NCBI RefSeq assembly: GCF_000156335.1
Contig: NZ_DS999213.1
Coordinates: 875,456 to 939,455, forward strand
Source of the DNA: Roseobacter sp. GAI101
Lineage (GTDB): Bacteria; Pseudomonadota; Alphaproteobacteria; Rhodobacterales; Rhodobacteraceae
Length of the DNA stretch: 64,000 nt
Direction of reading: 5' to 3'
This document shows, one piece after another, positions 56,552 to 64,000 of this stretch (positions are counted from its first letter, which is position 1; the number at the start of each line of letters is the position of its first letter). The translations under genes and the position numbers were made by a program. The notes below the pieces were generated by a model that ran no database searches, had not been told where the DNA came from, and saw only the letters and a list, made by a program, of their open reading frames with translations.

Positions 56552-57559
56552 CTATCGCAGTTTGTTGCGGGACTGCGGTTTCTTATTGCCCCGCGCACCG
56601 CTGACTTTGGGCGTATTTTCAATGTTTTCGTCATGCAACTTGTGCCAACGATCCAACCGGTCCGCGTCAAGCTGGCCTATGGCCACGGCGGCTTGAACGG
56701 CGCAGCCGGGCTCGTGTTTGTGACTGCAATCACGAAAGCGGCAGCCCGAGACAAGTTCGGTTATCTCGGCGAAGAGAACGTCCAGCCCGGCAGAGACATC
56801 GCTGACCCGCAAGGTGCGGATGCCGGGGGTGTCGATGACCCAACCACCCTGCGCTATGGCGTGCAGGGACCGCGATGTCGTGGTGTGCCGTCCTTTGGCG
56901 TCATCTTCGCGGATGCCGCCCGTCAGCTGGGCTTGATCGGCAGGTTTATCGGCCAAGGTGTTCAGTAACGTCGATTTTCCCACCCCCGAAGACCCGACCA
57001 GCGCGACGGTTTTCCCCACGCCGCACCAAGGCTCCAATACCGTCACGGCCGTGGGTGACTTTGCGTTGACGGTCACAACCTCAAGCCCGCGTTGCAGCGC
57101 GCTGGCCTGTTCGACGTAAGGTGCGGCGTCCGCTACCTTATCCGCCTTGGTCAGAACGATCACAGGGTTGGTGCACGCCTCGTTTGCGACGGCCAGATAC
57201 CTTTCCAGCCGCGCCGGATTGAAATCGTCATTGCACGAAGTCACGATCAAAAGCGTATCGACATTGGCCGCGATCAGTTGCGGGTCCCGCGCGCCGACGG
57301 TTTGACGTTCAAGCAAGGATTGGCGGTCAAGACGTCGGATCAGGGTATGATCGGCAGGGTCTGCCAAGATCCAGTCCCCGACAGCAAAATCCGCGGTGGT
57401 GCTGCGGGCAGGCAGGCGTATCTTGATCGGGCCATCTTGGGAAATGCCGCTCATGCGCGCGCGGTGAACTGTCGCCACGCGCACCTTCAAACAGCCGGTT
57501 TCGTCAGCCGTGATCTGGTCGTCAAAGAACGGCGACCAACCAAGGGCCGTCAGTGACAT
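56552..57559 (-). CDS. rsgA: Ribosome small-subunit GTPase RsgA
   Basis: A 335-residue circularly permuted GTPase assisting 30S maturation. Order G4-G1-G3: VLTKADKVAD, GSSGVGKSTLLN, DTPGIR. N-terminal OB fold and C-terminal zinc motif CRFRDCSHKHEPGC are present. G2 region RHTTTSRSL fits. The ATG at 57559 (MSLTALGW) follows the family N-terminus. Stand-alone gene, convergent with the lysozyme-like gene. Confidence 0.95.
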   Translation of the reverse strand: MSLTALGWSPFFDDQITADETGCLKVRVATVHRARMSGISQDGPIKIRLPARSTTADFAVGDWILADPADHTLIRRLDRQSLLERQTVGARDPQLIAANVDTLLIVTSCNDDFNPARLERYLAVANEACTNPVIVLTKADKVADAAPYVEQASALQRGLEVVTVNAKSPTAVTVLEPWCGVGKTVALVGSSGVGKSTLLNTLADKPADQAQLTGGIREDDAKGRHTTTSRSLHAIAQGGWVIDTPGIRTLRVSDVSAGLDVLFAEITELVSGCRFRDCSHKHEPGCAVQAAVAIGQLDADRLDRWHKLHDENIENTPKVSGARGNKKPQSRNKLR

Positions 57560-57705
57560 TGGCGCGGGGGGTGTTTTGCTTTTCACAGCCCTGTGAATGG
57601 GGCTGCTGCCCCGATGATGCAAGTCTTTCCGTTCGAAATAGCGATTTCTCGGGTGTCAGAAGTGCGAACACCGCAGTAACGCGTGCTGGGCATGCTCAAT
57701 GCACC

Positions 57706-59061
57706 CTAGATCGCGGCACTGTGGGCGGTCTTTTCTGACTTAAACAGATCAAGCTTGCCTGCGATGATCCTGACCAGCGGCTCGAACATTGGGTCAAGCG
57801 TCAAGATGCCTTCGCGGTAATGCAGCGCCTGGGGAAAGCTGGCGGCGACATTGCTTAGGGTGCGCGCAATGGCGCAGGCCTCGGCCGGGAATTGCGCGCG
57901 CAGGTCAATCGTGTTGATTTCAAAGCGGCACATCAGCTGTTCAATCGCCCGCGCCACCCAAAGATCGGTCTGCGTCAGCACGTGGCCCTTGTCCGCGGCC
58001 AGATCCCCTGCCCCGATTGCTGACGTATATTGCGCCGTCGAAGGATAATTCTGGCTGTATCCCTGGGGGAACTTCGAAATGGCGGAGGCCCCCATCCCGA
58101 TCAGCACCTCGGCGGTGTCATCGGTATAGCCCTGGAAATTTCGCCGCAGCTGGCCATTCGCCAAGGCGATGGACAACCCGTCATCGGGGCGGGCGAAATG
58201 GTCGATGCCGATGGGTACGAACCCGTCCAGCATCAACATCTCGCGGGCCTGTTCCGCCAGTTGGAACCTCGCCTGCGGGGACGGCAGCGCGGCGCTGTCG
58301 ATCATCAACTGCCGCTTGGACATCCACGGCACATGGGCATAGCCATAAAGCGCCAGCCGATCCGGTTGCAGCGCCATGACCTGCTCCAACGATGCGGTCA
58401 GGCCGGGGCCGGTCTGATGGGGCAAGCCGTATAGCAGATCCATGTTCAGACTGCGCAGGTTGGCCGCGCGCAGGTGGGCGACGGTGGCATGTGTCTGGGC
58501 AAAGGATTGTTGCCGCCCGATGGCATTTTGCACCTTTGGGTCGAAATCCTGCACCCCGATGCTTGCGCGGTTCATGCCATAGGCAATCAGCGTGTCCAGC
58601 AATGCCGCGGACGCCTCTGTCGGGTCAATTTCAACCGAAAATTCAAAACCAGCCCCACGGGCAAAGCGGTCAAACACACGGTCCAGCAACCGCGCCATGA
58701 TGTCGGGTGTCAGGATCGTCGGCGTGCCCCCGCCCAGATGCAGCCGCGACAGCGACACATCGGCGGGCAGCAAAGCGCGCTGTCGGTCAATTTCGATCAG
58801 CAGCGTGTCGACATAGGCGTCAACGGGCCGCATCGTCTTGGTGCCTTGGGTGCGGCAGGCGCAAAACCAGCAAAGGCGCTTGCAAAACGGAATATGCAGA
58901 TAAAGCGATACCTGCGCCCCGTCGGGCACCGCGGCAAGCCATTCGGCCTGTCGGGCAGTACCGATACCGGTGCCGAAATGATTGGCGGGCGGATAGCTGG
59001 TGTACCGCGGGGCATTGGTGTCGAAAAGCCCGGCAGTTTGAAGTTGCTTGAGGTGTGTCAT
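57706..59061 (-). CDS. hemN: Oxygen-independent coproporphyrinogen III oxidase
   Basis: Radical SAM enzyme making protoporphyrinogen precursors without oxygen, needed for heme at low oxygen. 451 residues, standard length. The cluster cysteines are C60, C64 and C67 (plus C69) in FCKRLCWFCACR; GGGTPTILTP and the SVEIDPTEAS block follow. The start at 59061 (MTHLKQLQTAG) agrees with the family; an upstream ATG at 59112 would overlap the FNR box. The FNR box at 59095-59108 lies 34 nt upstream, so FnrL should control it. Confidence 0.96.
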   Translation of the reverse strand: MTHLKQLQTAGLFDTNAPRYTSYPPANHFGTGIGTARQAEWLAAVPDGAQVSLYLHIPFCKRLCWFCACRTQGTKTMRPVDAYVDTLLIEIDRQRALLPADVSLSRLHLGGGTPTILTPDIMARLLDRVFDRFARGAGFEFSVEIDPTEASAALLDTLIAYGMNRASIGVQDFDPKVQNAIGRQQSFAQTHATVAHLRAANLRSLNMDLLYGLPHQTGPGLTASLEQVMALQPDRLALYGYAHVPWMSKRQLMIDSAALPSPQARFQLAEQAREMLMLDGFVPIGIDHFARPDDGLSIALANGQLRRNFQGYTDDTAEVLIGMGASAISKFPQGYSQNYPSTAQYTSAIGAGDLAADKGHVLTQTDLWVARAIEQLMCRFEINTIDLRAQFPAEACAIARTLSNVAASFPQALHYREGILTLDPMFEPLVRIIAGKLDLFKSEKTAHSAAI

Positions 59062-59094
59062 ACCGCTAGGTTGCAAAGGACGCGCCAAAACTCC

Positions 59095-59108
59095 TTGATG
59101 TAGATCAA
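59095..59108. promoter_or_regulatory. FNR box between hemN and fnrL
   Basis: TTGAT-GTAG-ATCAA, perfect FNR consensus. It is 34 nt upstream of hemN and only 3 nt before the fnrL ATG, so it can activate hemN and block fnrL (autoregulation). Confidence 0.9.
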
Positions 59109-59111
59109 ACA

Positions 59112-59846
59112 ATGATGCTTGAAGAAAAAATTCGCCCCTCTTGCAACGCGTGTCCGATCCGGCACCGCGCGGTTTGTGCCCGTTGCAACGAAGACGAACT
59201 GACCATGCTTGAAGGCATCAAGAGCTACAAATCGTTCAAGGCCGGCGATCCGATCCTGTGGCGCGGCGACAGCCTGACCTATGTGGGGTCCGTCGTCGAA
59301 GGGGTCGCGACCCTGGGCAAGACCATGGAAGACGGGCGCATGCAGATGGTCGGCTTGTTGCTGCCTTCTGATTTCATCGGACGGCCGGGGCGGTCACAGA
59401 TCGAATTCGACGTGGTTGCGGTGACCGATGTGACCTTGTGTTGTTTTCAACGCAAACCTTTCGAGGAACTGGTCACGACGACCCCCCATGTGGCGCAGCG
59501 CCTGCTGGAAATGGCGCTGGATGAACTGGACGCGGCCCGTGACTGGATGGTTCTTTTGGGCCGCAAAACCGCCCGCGAAAAGATTGCCACCTTTGTCGAA
59601 ATGCTTGTGCGACGTCAGCATCTGGCGGGGGAACAGGCCCCGCTTCCGACCTTGGCGCTGCCACTGACACGCGAAGAAATCGCCAGTTTTCTGGGGCTCA
59701 CGCTGGAGACCGTCAGCCGCCAGTTCGGGGCGATGAAAAAAGACGGCATCCTGACCTTCTCTGACCGCCGCCAATTCAAGGTCATTGATTTCGACGCGCT
59801 GCATCTTGCAACCGGCGATGATGCCGACGGTGGTCCGCTGGTCTGA
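59112..59846 (+). CDS. fnrL: Oxygen-sensing regulator FnrL
   Basis: A 244-residue CRP/FNR-family regulator with a [4Fe-4S] oxygen sensor. The N-terminus has cluster-type Cys at 11, 14, 22 and 25 (SCNACPIRHRAVCARC), and another pair at 110-111 (LCCF); three N-terminal ones plus one of the pair are expected ligands. The cNMP-like beta roll follows, and the HTH is LTREEIASFLGLTLETVSRQF with the FNR-type E..SR contacts. It activates low-oxygen genes here: hemN, uspA and ccoNOQP carry matching boxes. Divergent from hemN; ATG at 59112 or 59115. Confidence 0.96.
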   Translation: MMLEEKIRPSCNACPIRHRAVCARCNEDELTMLEGIKSYKSFKAGDPILWRGDSLTYVGSVVEGVATLGKTMEDGRMQMVGLLLPSDFIGRPGRSQIEFDVVAVTDVTLCCFQRKPFEELVTTTPHVAQRLLEMALDELDAARDWMVLLGRKTAREKIATFVEMLVRRQHLAGEQAPLPTLALPLTREEIASFLGLTLETVSRQFGAMKKDGILTFSDRRQFKVIDFDALHLATGDDADGGPLV

Positions 59847-59894
59847 CCTGCCAGCGCTGATAAAAACCTGTCAGAGCTCAATAAAACAGGTAAC

Positions 59895-59908
59895 TTGATC
59901 TGTATCAA
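59895..59908. promoter_or_regulatory. FNR box upstream of uspA
   Basis: TTGAT-CTGT-ATCAA, perfect FNR consensus, 57 nt before the uspA ATG. Confidence 0.9.
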
Positions 59909-59965
59909 AGCGCATTCTTGCGCAAACCGCTTTGGTTTTCCTGACCCAACCAGGAGATCAAAGCC

Positions 59966-60373
59966 ATGTATTCAAACATTCTCGTCCCCGTCGTCGTCGA
60001 TGAAGAGGCCAAGACCCACACCGCGATCAAGGCCGCCATCGCCATGGCCGATCCTGGCGCACGCATCACTTTGCTGCATGTTCTCGAGACGATACCGGTC
60101 TATGTCTCGGACTACGTTCCTGCGGATTACATGCTGACCGCACGCGAATCCGTGGTGAAGCGGCTGGATGATCTGGCCAGCGAAATTCCCAACGGTCACG
60201 CAGCGATCGCCGATGGCCGCCCCGGCCCCCGCATCACCCGCTGGGCCGATGAGAACGGAATTGACTGCATCGTCATCGCATCCCACCAACCCGCACTCTC
60301 CGATATTTTGCTGGGCTCTGTCGCCGGTCACGTGGTGCGCCACGCCAAATCTGCGGTGCATGTCGTCAGATAA
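59966..60373 (+). CDS. Universal stress protein (UspA family)
   Basis: A 135-residue single-domain Usp. Starts MYSNILVPVVVDEEAK and has the ATP-type loop region IVIASHQPALSDILLGSVAGHVVRHAKSAVHVV (G-2x-G-9x-G-S/T pattern in part), suggesting ATP binding. Such genes beside fnr and cco clusters are FNR-regulated and typical for anaerobic survival. An FNR box lies 57 nt upstream. Confidence 0.93.
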   Translation: MYSNILVPVVVDEEAKTHTAIKAAIAMADPGARITLLHVLETIPVYVSDYVPADYMLTARESVVKRLDDLASEIPNGHAAIADGRPGPRITRWADENGIDCIVIASHQPALSDILLGSVAGHVVRHAKSAVHVVR

Positions 60374-60392
60374 ACCGTCCGCGCAGGCAAAC

Positions 60393-60406
60393 TTGATACA
60401 GATCAA
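60393..60406. promoter_or_regulatory. FNR box upstream of ccoNOQP
   Basis: TTGAT-ACAG-ATCAA, perfect FNR consensus, 84 nt before the ccoN start. Confidence 0.9.
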
Positions 60407-60490
60407 GGTCACGCCCGCATCATGTGTTTACGGCAAAGCCCAGGAACAGCTGCGCGCCTTTAAATAGGCATGCAAACAATAAGGTGCACT

Positions 60491-62098
60491 ATGAATTATT
60501 TTAAACTCGTCATTCTGGCCCTTGTGGCCCTGGTGGCCGCAATGGGGGTCAATTGGGCCCATGATCTGGCCTATCAGGTACATGCATTTTTGATCATGAC
60601 CGTCGCTGCGGGTATGTTTGTCTGGATCCTGCGAGGCATTGATGAACCCGTCGCGACGACGGCACCGGCCACGGGCTATGCCGACGAGGTGATCCGCGCA
60701 GGCGTGATTGCCACGGCCTTCTGGGGCATTGCAGGGTTTCTGGTCGGCACCTTCATTGCCTTTCAACTGGCGTTTCCCGAATTGAATTTTGACTGGGGCC
60801 AGCCCTTTACCAACTTTGGCCGGCTGCGTCCGCTGCACACGTCTGCGGTGATCTTTGCCTTTGGGGGCAATGCGTTGATCTGCACGTCGTTCTACGTGGT
60901 CCAGCGCACCAGTTCGGTGCGGCTGTTCGGCGGCAACCTGTCCTGGTTTGTATTCTGGGGTTACCAGTTGTTCATCGTACTGGCGGCAACCGGATACCTG
61001 TTGGGCGCAACCCAGTCGAAAGAATATGCCGAACCCGAATGGTACGTCGACATCTGGCTGACCATCGTGTGGGTGGCCTATCTGGTGGTGTTCCTTGGCA
61101 CGATCTTCAAGCGCCGCGAACGGCACATCTATGTGGCCAACTGGTTCTACCTGAGTTTTATCATCACTGTCGCGATGCTGCATATCGTCAACAACCTGTC
61201 GATCCCGGTCAGCTTCTGGGGGTCAAAGTCTGTTCAGGTATTCTCGGGTGTCCAAGACGCCATGACGCAGTGGTGGTACGGCCACAACGCTGTCGGCTTT
61301 TTCCTGACCGCCGGTTTTCTGGGGATGATGTATTACTTCGTTCCGAAACAGGCCAACCGCCCAGTCTATTCCTACAAACTCAGCATCATCCACTTCTGGT
61401 CCCTGATCTTTCTGTACATCTGGGCCGGTCCGCACCACCTGCACTATACCGCCCTGCCCGATTGGGCCGCGACCCTTGGCATGGTGTTTTCGATCGTGCT
61501 GTGGATGCCCAGCTGGGGGGGCATGATCAACGGTCTGATGACCCTGCAAGGGGCTTGGGACAAACTGCGCACCGATCCGGTCTTGCGGATGTTCGTCATC
61601 TCGCTTGGCTTCTACGGCATGTCCACCTTCGAGGGGCCGATGATGTCGATCCGCGCGGTCAATTCGCTGTCGCATTACACCGACTGGACCATCGGGCACG
61701 TGCATTCCGGCGCGCTTGGCTGGAACGGCATGATCACATTTGGCGCGCTTTACTTCCTGACGCCGAAACTCTGGGGCCGTGAAAAGATGCATTCGATGTC
61801 CGCGATCAGCTGGCACTTCTGGCTGGCGACGATCGGTATCGTTCTCTATGCGGCGTCCATGTGGGTGACCGGCATCATGGAAGGTCTGATGTGGCGCGAG
61901 GTCGATGATCAGGGTTTCCTGGTGAACTCCTTTGCCGACACCGTTGCCGCCAAGTTCCCTATGTACGTGGTGCGCGGCATAGGCGGGGTTCTCTACCTCT
62001 CCGGTGCACTGATCATGGTGTGGAACATGTGGATGACCATTCGCGGTGCGAAACCGGTCACCACGGCGCTGCCCTCAAACGCAACCCCCGCAGAATAA
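60491..62098 (+). CDS. ccoN: cbb3-type cytochrome c oxidase subunit I
   Basis: Catalytic heme-copper subunit of the high-affinity terminal oxidase in the inner membrane. About 535 residues with 12 or more transmembrane helices. Heme/copper ligands: [10 protein letters not shown] (low-spin heme His), [22 protein letters not shown] (copper His pair), and [13 protein letters not shown] (high-spin and low-spin heme His). Start at 60491 ([19 protein letters not shown]) has AAGG upstream; 60470 is possible. First gene of ccoNOQP, under an FNR box. Confidence 0.96.
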   Translation: MNYFKLVILALVALVAAMGVNWAHDLAYQVHAFLIMTVAAGMFVWILRGIDEPVATTAPATGYADEVIRAGVIATAFWGIAGFLVGTFIAFQLAFPELNFDWGQPFTNFGRLRPLHTSAVIFAFGGNALICTSFYVVQRTSSVRLFGGNLSWFVFWGYQLFIVLAATGYLLGATQSKEYAEPEWYVDIWLTIVWVAYLVVFLGTIFKRRERHIYVANWFYLSFIITVAMLHIVNNLSIPVSFWGSKSVQVFSGVQDAMTQWWYGHNAVGFFLTAGFLGMMYYFVPKQANRPVYSYKLSIIHFWSLIFLYIWAGPHHLHYTALPDWAATLGMVFSIVLWMPSWGGMINGLMTLQGAWDKLRTDPVLRMFVISLGFYGMSTFEGPMMSIRAVNSLSHYTDWTIGHVHSGALGWNGMITFGALYFLTPKLWGREKMHSMSAISWHFWLATIGIVLYAASMWVTGIMEGLMWREVDDQGFLVNSFADTVAAKFPMYVVRGIGGVLYLSGALIMVWNMWMTIRGAKPVTTALPSNATPAE

Positions 62099-62110
62099 GG
62101 AGCTGAAACA

Positions 62111-62836
62111 ATGGCCTTTATCGATAAACACGCCATCCTTGAGAAAAGCCCCACCCTGCTGCTGGTTGCATCGCTGCTGGTGGTCACCGTGGGGGGCATC
62201 GTGGAAATCGCCCCCCTGTTCTGGCTGGAAAACACCATCGAGGAGGTCGAAGGTGTACGACCCTATTCGCCGCTCGAACTGACGGGGCGCGACATCTATG
62301 TGCGCGAAGGCTGCTATGTCTGCCACAGCCAGATGATCCGCCCCATGCGAGACGAGGTGGAACGCTATGGCCACTATTCGCTGGCTGCGGAATCGATGTA
62401 TGACCATCCCTTCCAATGGGGGTCCAAACGTACCGGTCCCGATGTGGCCCGTGTCGGCGGGCGCTATTCCGACGCCTGGCATGTGGATCACCTCAGCGAT
62501 CCGCAATCGGTGGTGCCGGAATCGATCATGCCGAAATACGCTTTCCTCAAGGAAACCCCGATCAAGCCGACCCACACCCAGGCGCTGATGAAAACCCACC
62601 GCTTTGTCGGCGTGCCCTATACCGACGAACAGATCGAAGCGGCTGAAACAGATTTTCGCGTTCAGGCCGATCCGGATGCGGATTACGACGGGATGCTGGA
62701 ACGCTACCCCGGTGCCGCGGTGTCAAACTTTGACGGCCAACCCGGCGTTTCCGAGATGGATGCGCTGATCGCTTACCTCCAGGTCCTTGGCACCATGGTA
62801 GATTTCTCGACCTTCACCCCTGACGCCAGCCGCTAA
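62111..62836 (+). CDS. ccoO: cbb3-type cytochrome c oxidase subunit II (mono-heme c)
   Basis: A 241-residue membrane-anchored mono-heme cytochrome. One N-terminal helix (about residues 14-36), heme c site [12 protein letters not shown] and a distal Met in [10 protein letters not shown]. It passes electrons to CcoN. 12 nt after ccoN with GGAGCTGAAACA as ribosome site. Confidence 0.96.
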   Translation: MAFIDKHAILEKSPTLLLVASLLVVTVGGIVEIAPLFWLENTIEEVEGVRPYSPLELTGRDIYVREGCYVCHSQMIRPMRDEVERYGHYSLAAESMYDHPFQWGSKRTGPDVARVGGRYSDAWHVDHLSDPQSVVPESIMPKYAFLKETPIKPTHTQALMKTHRFVGVPYTDEQIEAAETDFRVQADPDADYDGMLERYPGAAVSNFDGQPGVSEMDALIAYLQVLGTMVDFSTFTPDASR

Positions 62837-62847
62837 GGAGGCACGAT

Positions 62848-63042
62848 ATGAATACCTATTCCATTCTGCGCGAACTTGCCGACAGCTGGGTGCTGCTGGC
62901 CATGTTCACCTTCTTTGCCTGCGTCATCCTGTGGGCCTACCGGCCCGGCAGCAGCGACGTCTACAAATCCGTCGCGAACATCCCCCTGGGCGACGACACC
63001 AAGCCAAAAACCACTTCAGCGAAAGGCGATGACCATGTCTAA
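62848..63042 (+). CDS. ccoQ: cbb3-type oxidase small subunit
   Basis: A 64-residue protein with one transmembrane helix (about residues 13-31: WVLLAMFTFFACVILWAYRPGS), the CcoQ/FixQ signature. It stabilises the cbb3 complex. It overlaps ccoP by 8 nt. Confidence 0.93.
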   Translation: MNTYSILRELADSWVLLAMFTFFACVILWAYRPGSSDVYKSVANIPLGDDTKPKTTSAKGDDHV

Positions 63043-63898
63043 AGGTAAAAAGGACGACGTCACCGGTCAATCCACCACCGGCCACAGTTGGGACGGCATC
63101 GAAGAGCTGAACACCCCCCTGCCACGCTGGTGGTTGTGGACGCTGTATTTGTGCATTTTCTGGGGCATTCTTTACACGATCGCCTATCCTGCATGGCCGA
63201 TGGTGTCGGGTGCCACCAAAGGGGTGCTGGGCTGGTCCACCCGTGCGAATGTGGCTGCGGACATCAAGGACCACGAAGGCAAGAACGCCGATCTGGTCAC
63301 CGCCCTGCTGGCCACCGACATGGACGCATTGCCCGCCGACCCCGACCTGAACCGCTATGCCACCGCGCGCGGCGGTGCCGTGTTCCGTGCAAACTGTTCG
63401 CAATGCCACGGGTCGGGGGCTGCGGGGGCCAAGGGCTATCCCAACCTTCTGGACGATGACTGGCTTTGGGGCGGGGAAATGGCGGACATCGAATACACCG
63501 TGCGCCATGGCATCCGCAACGATCAGGACGGTGATGCGCGCTATTCCCAGATGCCCGCCTTTGGCGAGATGCTGAATAGGGCCGAAATTGCCGCCGTGGT
63601 TGAACATGTCGTGTCTTTGTCCAACGCCGAATACGACGCAGAGCTTGCGGCGACAGGGGCCACCCTCTTTGCGGATAATTGCGCTGCCTGTCACGGCGAA
63701 ACCGGCTTGGGCGACCGTGCGCAGGGCGCACCGAATCTGGCGGATGCGATCTGGCTTTATGGCGGTGACCGCGCGACCCTGACTGACACCGTGACCAACG
63801 CCCGTTTCGGCGTGATGCCCGCCTGGGGCCCGCGCCTGACCGAAGCCGACGTGCGTGCCGTTTCCGCCTATGTCCACGGCTTGGGCGGCGGCGAATAA
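63035..63898 (+). CDS. ccoP: cbb3-type cytochrome c oxidase subunit III (di-heme c)
   Basis: A 287-residue membrane-anchored di-heme cytochrome. N-terminal block GIEELNTPLPRWWLWTLYLCIFWGILYTI with the membrane helix, then heme sites CSQCH and CAACH, each followed by a Met ligand (QMPAFG, VMPAWG). The ATG at 63035 (MSKGKKDDV) follows AAAGG and overlaps ccoQ. Electron entry subunit. Confidence 0.96.
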   Translation: MSKGKKDDVTGQSTTGHSWDGIEELNTPLPRWWLWTLYLCIFWGILYTIAYPAWPMVSGATKGVLGWSTRANVAADIKDHEGKNADLVTALLATDMDALPADPDLNRYATARGGAVFRANCSQCHGSGAAGAKGYPNLLDDDWLWGGEMADIEYTVRHGIRNDQDGDARYSQMPAFGEMLNRAEIAAVVEHVVSLSNAEYDAELAATGATLFADNCAACHGETGLGDRAQGAPNLADAIWLYGGDRATLTDTVTNARFGVMPAWGPRLTEADVRAVSAYVHGLGGGE

Positions 63899-63917
63899 TA
63901 CTGCGTTTTCAGAAATC

Positions 63918-63931
63918 TTGATCAGGATCAA
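63918..63931. promoter_or_regulatory. FNR box upstream of the next gene
   Basis: TTGAT-CAGG-ATCAA, perfect FNR consensus, 20 nt after ccoP and 53 nt before the next ATG. Confidence 0.9.
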
Positions 63932-63937
63932 GGTTTG

Positions 63938-63968
63938 CGCCCCCTGACCCGGCTAAGGTCAGGGGGCG
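63938..63968. terminator. 12-bp GC-rich hairpin
   Basis: CGCCCCCTGACC / GGTCAGGGGGCG (63938-63949 and 63957-63968), 7-nt loop, no T-tract. Either the ccoP terminator or a leader hairpin of the following gene, since it lies between its FNR box and start. Confidence 0.55.
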
Positions 63969-63983
63969 AAAAGGATTTATCAG

Positions 63984-64000
63984 ATGACTTCCCCCACCAC
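63984..64000 (+). CDS. Start of the next gene, probably ccoG (window edge)
   Basis: Only ATGACTTCCCCCACCAC (MTSPT) is inside the window. The position after ccoNOQP behind its own FNR box, with an AAAGGATTTATCAG ribosome region, fits ccoG/rdxB, the cbb3 maturation ferredoxin, but the sequence itself cannot identify it. Confidence 0.4.

Noticed and set aside
57599..57612. GGGGC-TGCT-GCCCC hairpin near rsgA
   Set aside because: Lacks the conserved right flank of the repeat at 13092 and 38160; too short to call a third copy.

Overview
The window looks like a chromosomal piece of a Roseobacter-group Rhodobacteraceae (Alphaproteobacteria). Pointers: an iscR-suf operon whose IscR lacks the three classical cluster cysteines; an fnrL/hemN/uspA/ccoNOQP block with perfect FNR boxes; a GTTC-N7-GTTC LexA box in front of recA; CckA with a TTAA-N7-TTAA CtrA site; and a RACo-like ASKHA protein. 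No rRNA, CRISPR, intact IS element or integrase gene was recognised; there is one tRNA (Gly-CCC). No database search was run: family names come from reading motifs.

Layout. (1) 1-6.2 kb, minus: iron-sulfur operon iscR, cysteine desulfurase, sufB, three inserted genes (small membrane protein, UPF0145, pyruvyl-transferase-like), sufC, sufD (cut by the window edge). A double palindrome lies in front of it. (2) 6.4-13.1 kb, plus: alpha/beta hydrolase, small conserved-type ORF, HD hydrolase, icd, YitT, Lrp, SMR transporter, typA; DUF6356 on minus. (3) 13.5-22.1 kb: DUF1330, alaS, recA, cckA and an RsmB-type methyltransferase on minus; a sulfotransferase-like gene on plus.

(4) 22.1-35.5 kb: an accessory block between rsmB and guaB. 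A decayed 42-bp copy of the guaB 3' end sits beside rsmB, so the block probably entered at the end of guaB. It carries a three-gene envelope operon (outer-membrane barrel, NylB-type serine hydrolase, MscS channel), an AraC regulator diverging from two SDRs, an AEC transporter, a YihY-type membrane protein and a 7TM histidine kinase. (5) 35.5-41.3 kb: guaB, an agmatinase-like ureohydrolase, the corrinoid-reactivator-like ASKHA protein, a methyltransferase, and tRNA-Gly.

(6) 41.3-55.6 kb: a second accessory block, starting at the 3' end of tRNA-Gly and ending at a near-copy of that tRNA end, with another 14-bp copy inside. It is a gene graveyard with some intact genes: secreted proteins, an AraC/cupin divergon, a methyltransferase, a fasciclin/secreted MsrB/DoxX operon, a GNAT, a CHASE histidine kinase, and relics of VOC, hydrolase, DUF1330, NTF2-like and helicase genes. 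(7) 55.8-64 kb: lysozyme-like protein, rsgA, then the low-oxygen respiration block hemN, fnrL, uspA, ccoNOQP and the first codons of the next gene, with four perfect FNR boxes.

The core genes cover iron-sulfur assembly, DNA repair, translation, cell-cycle signalling and microaerobic respiration. The accessory blocks add envelope, sensing and redox-repair functions.
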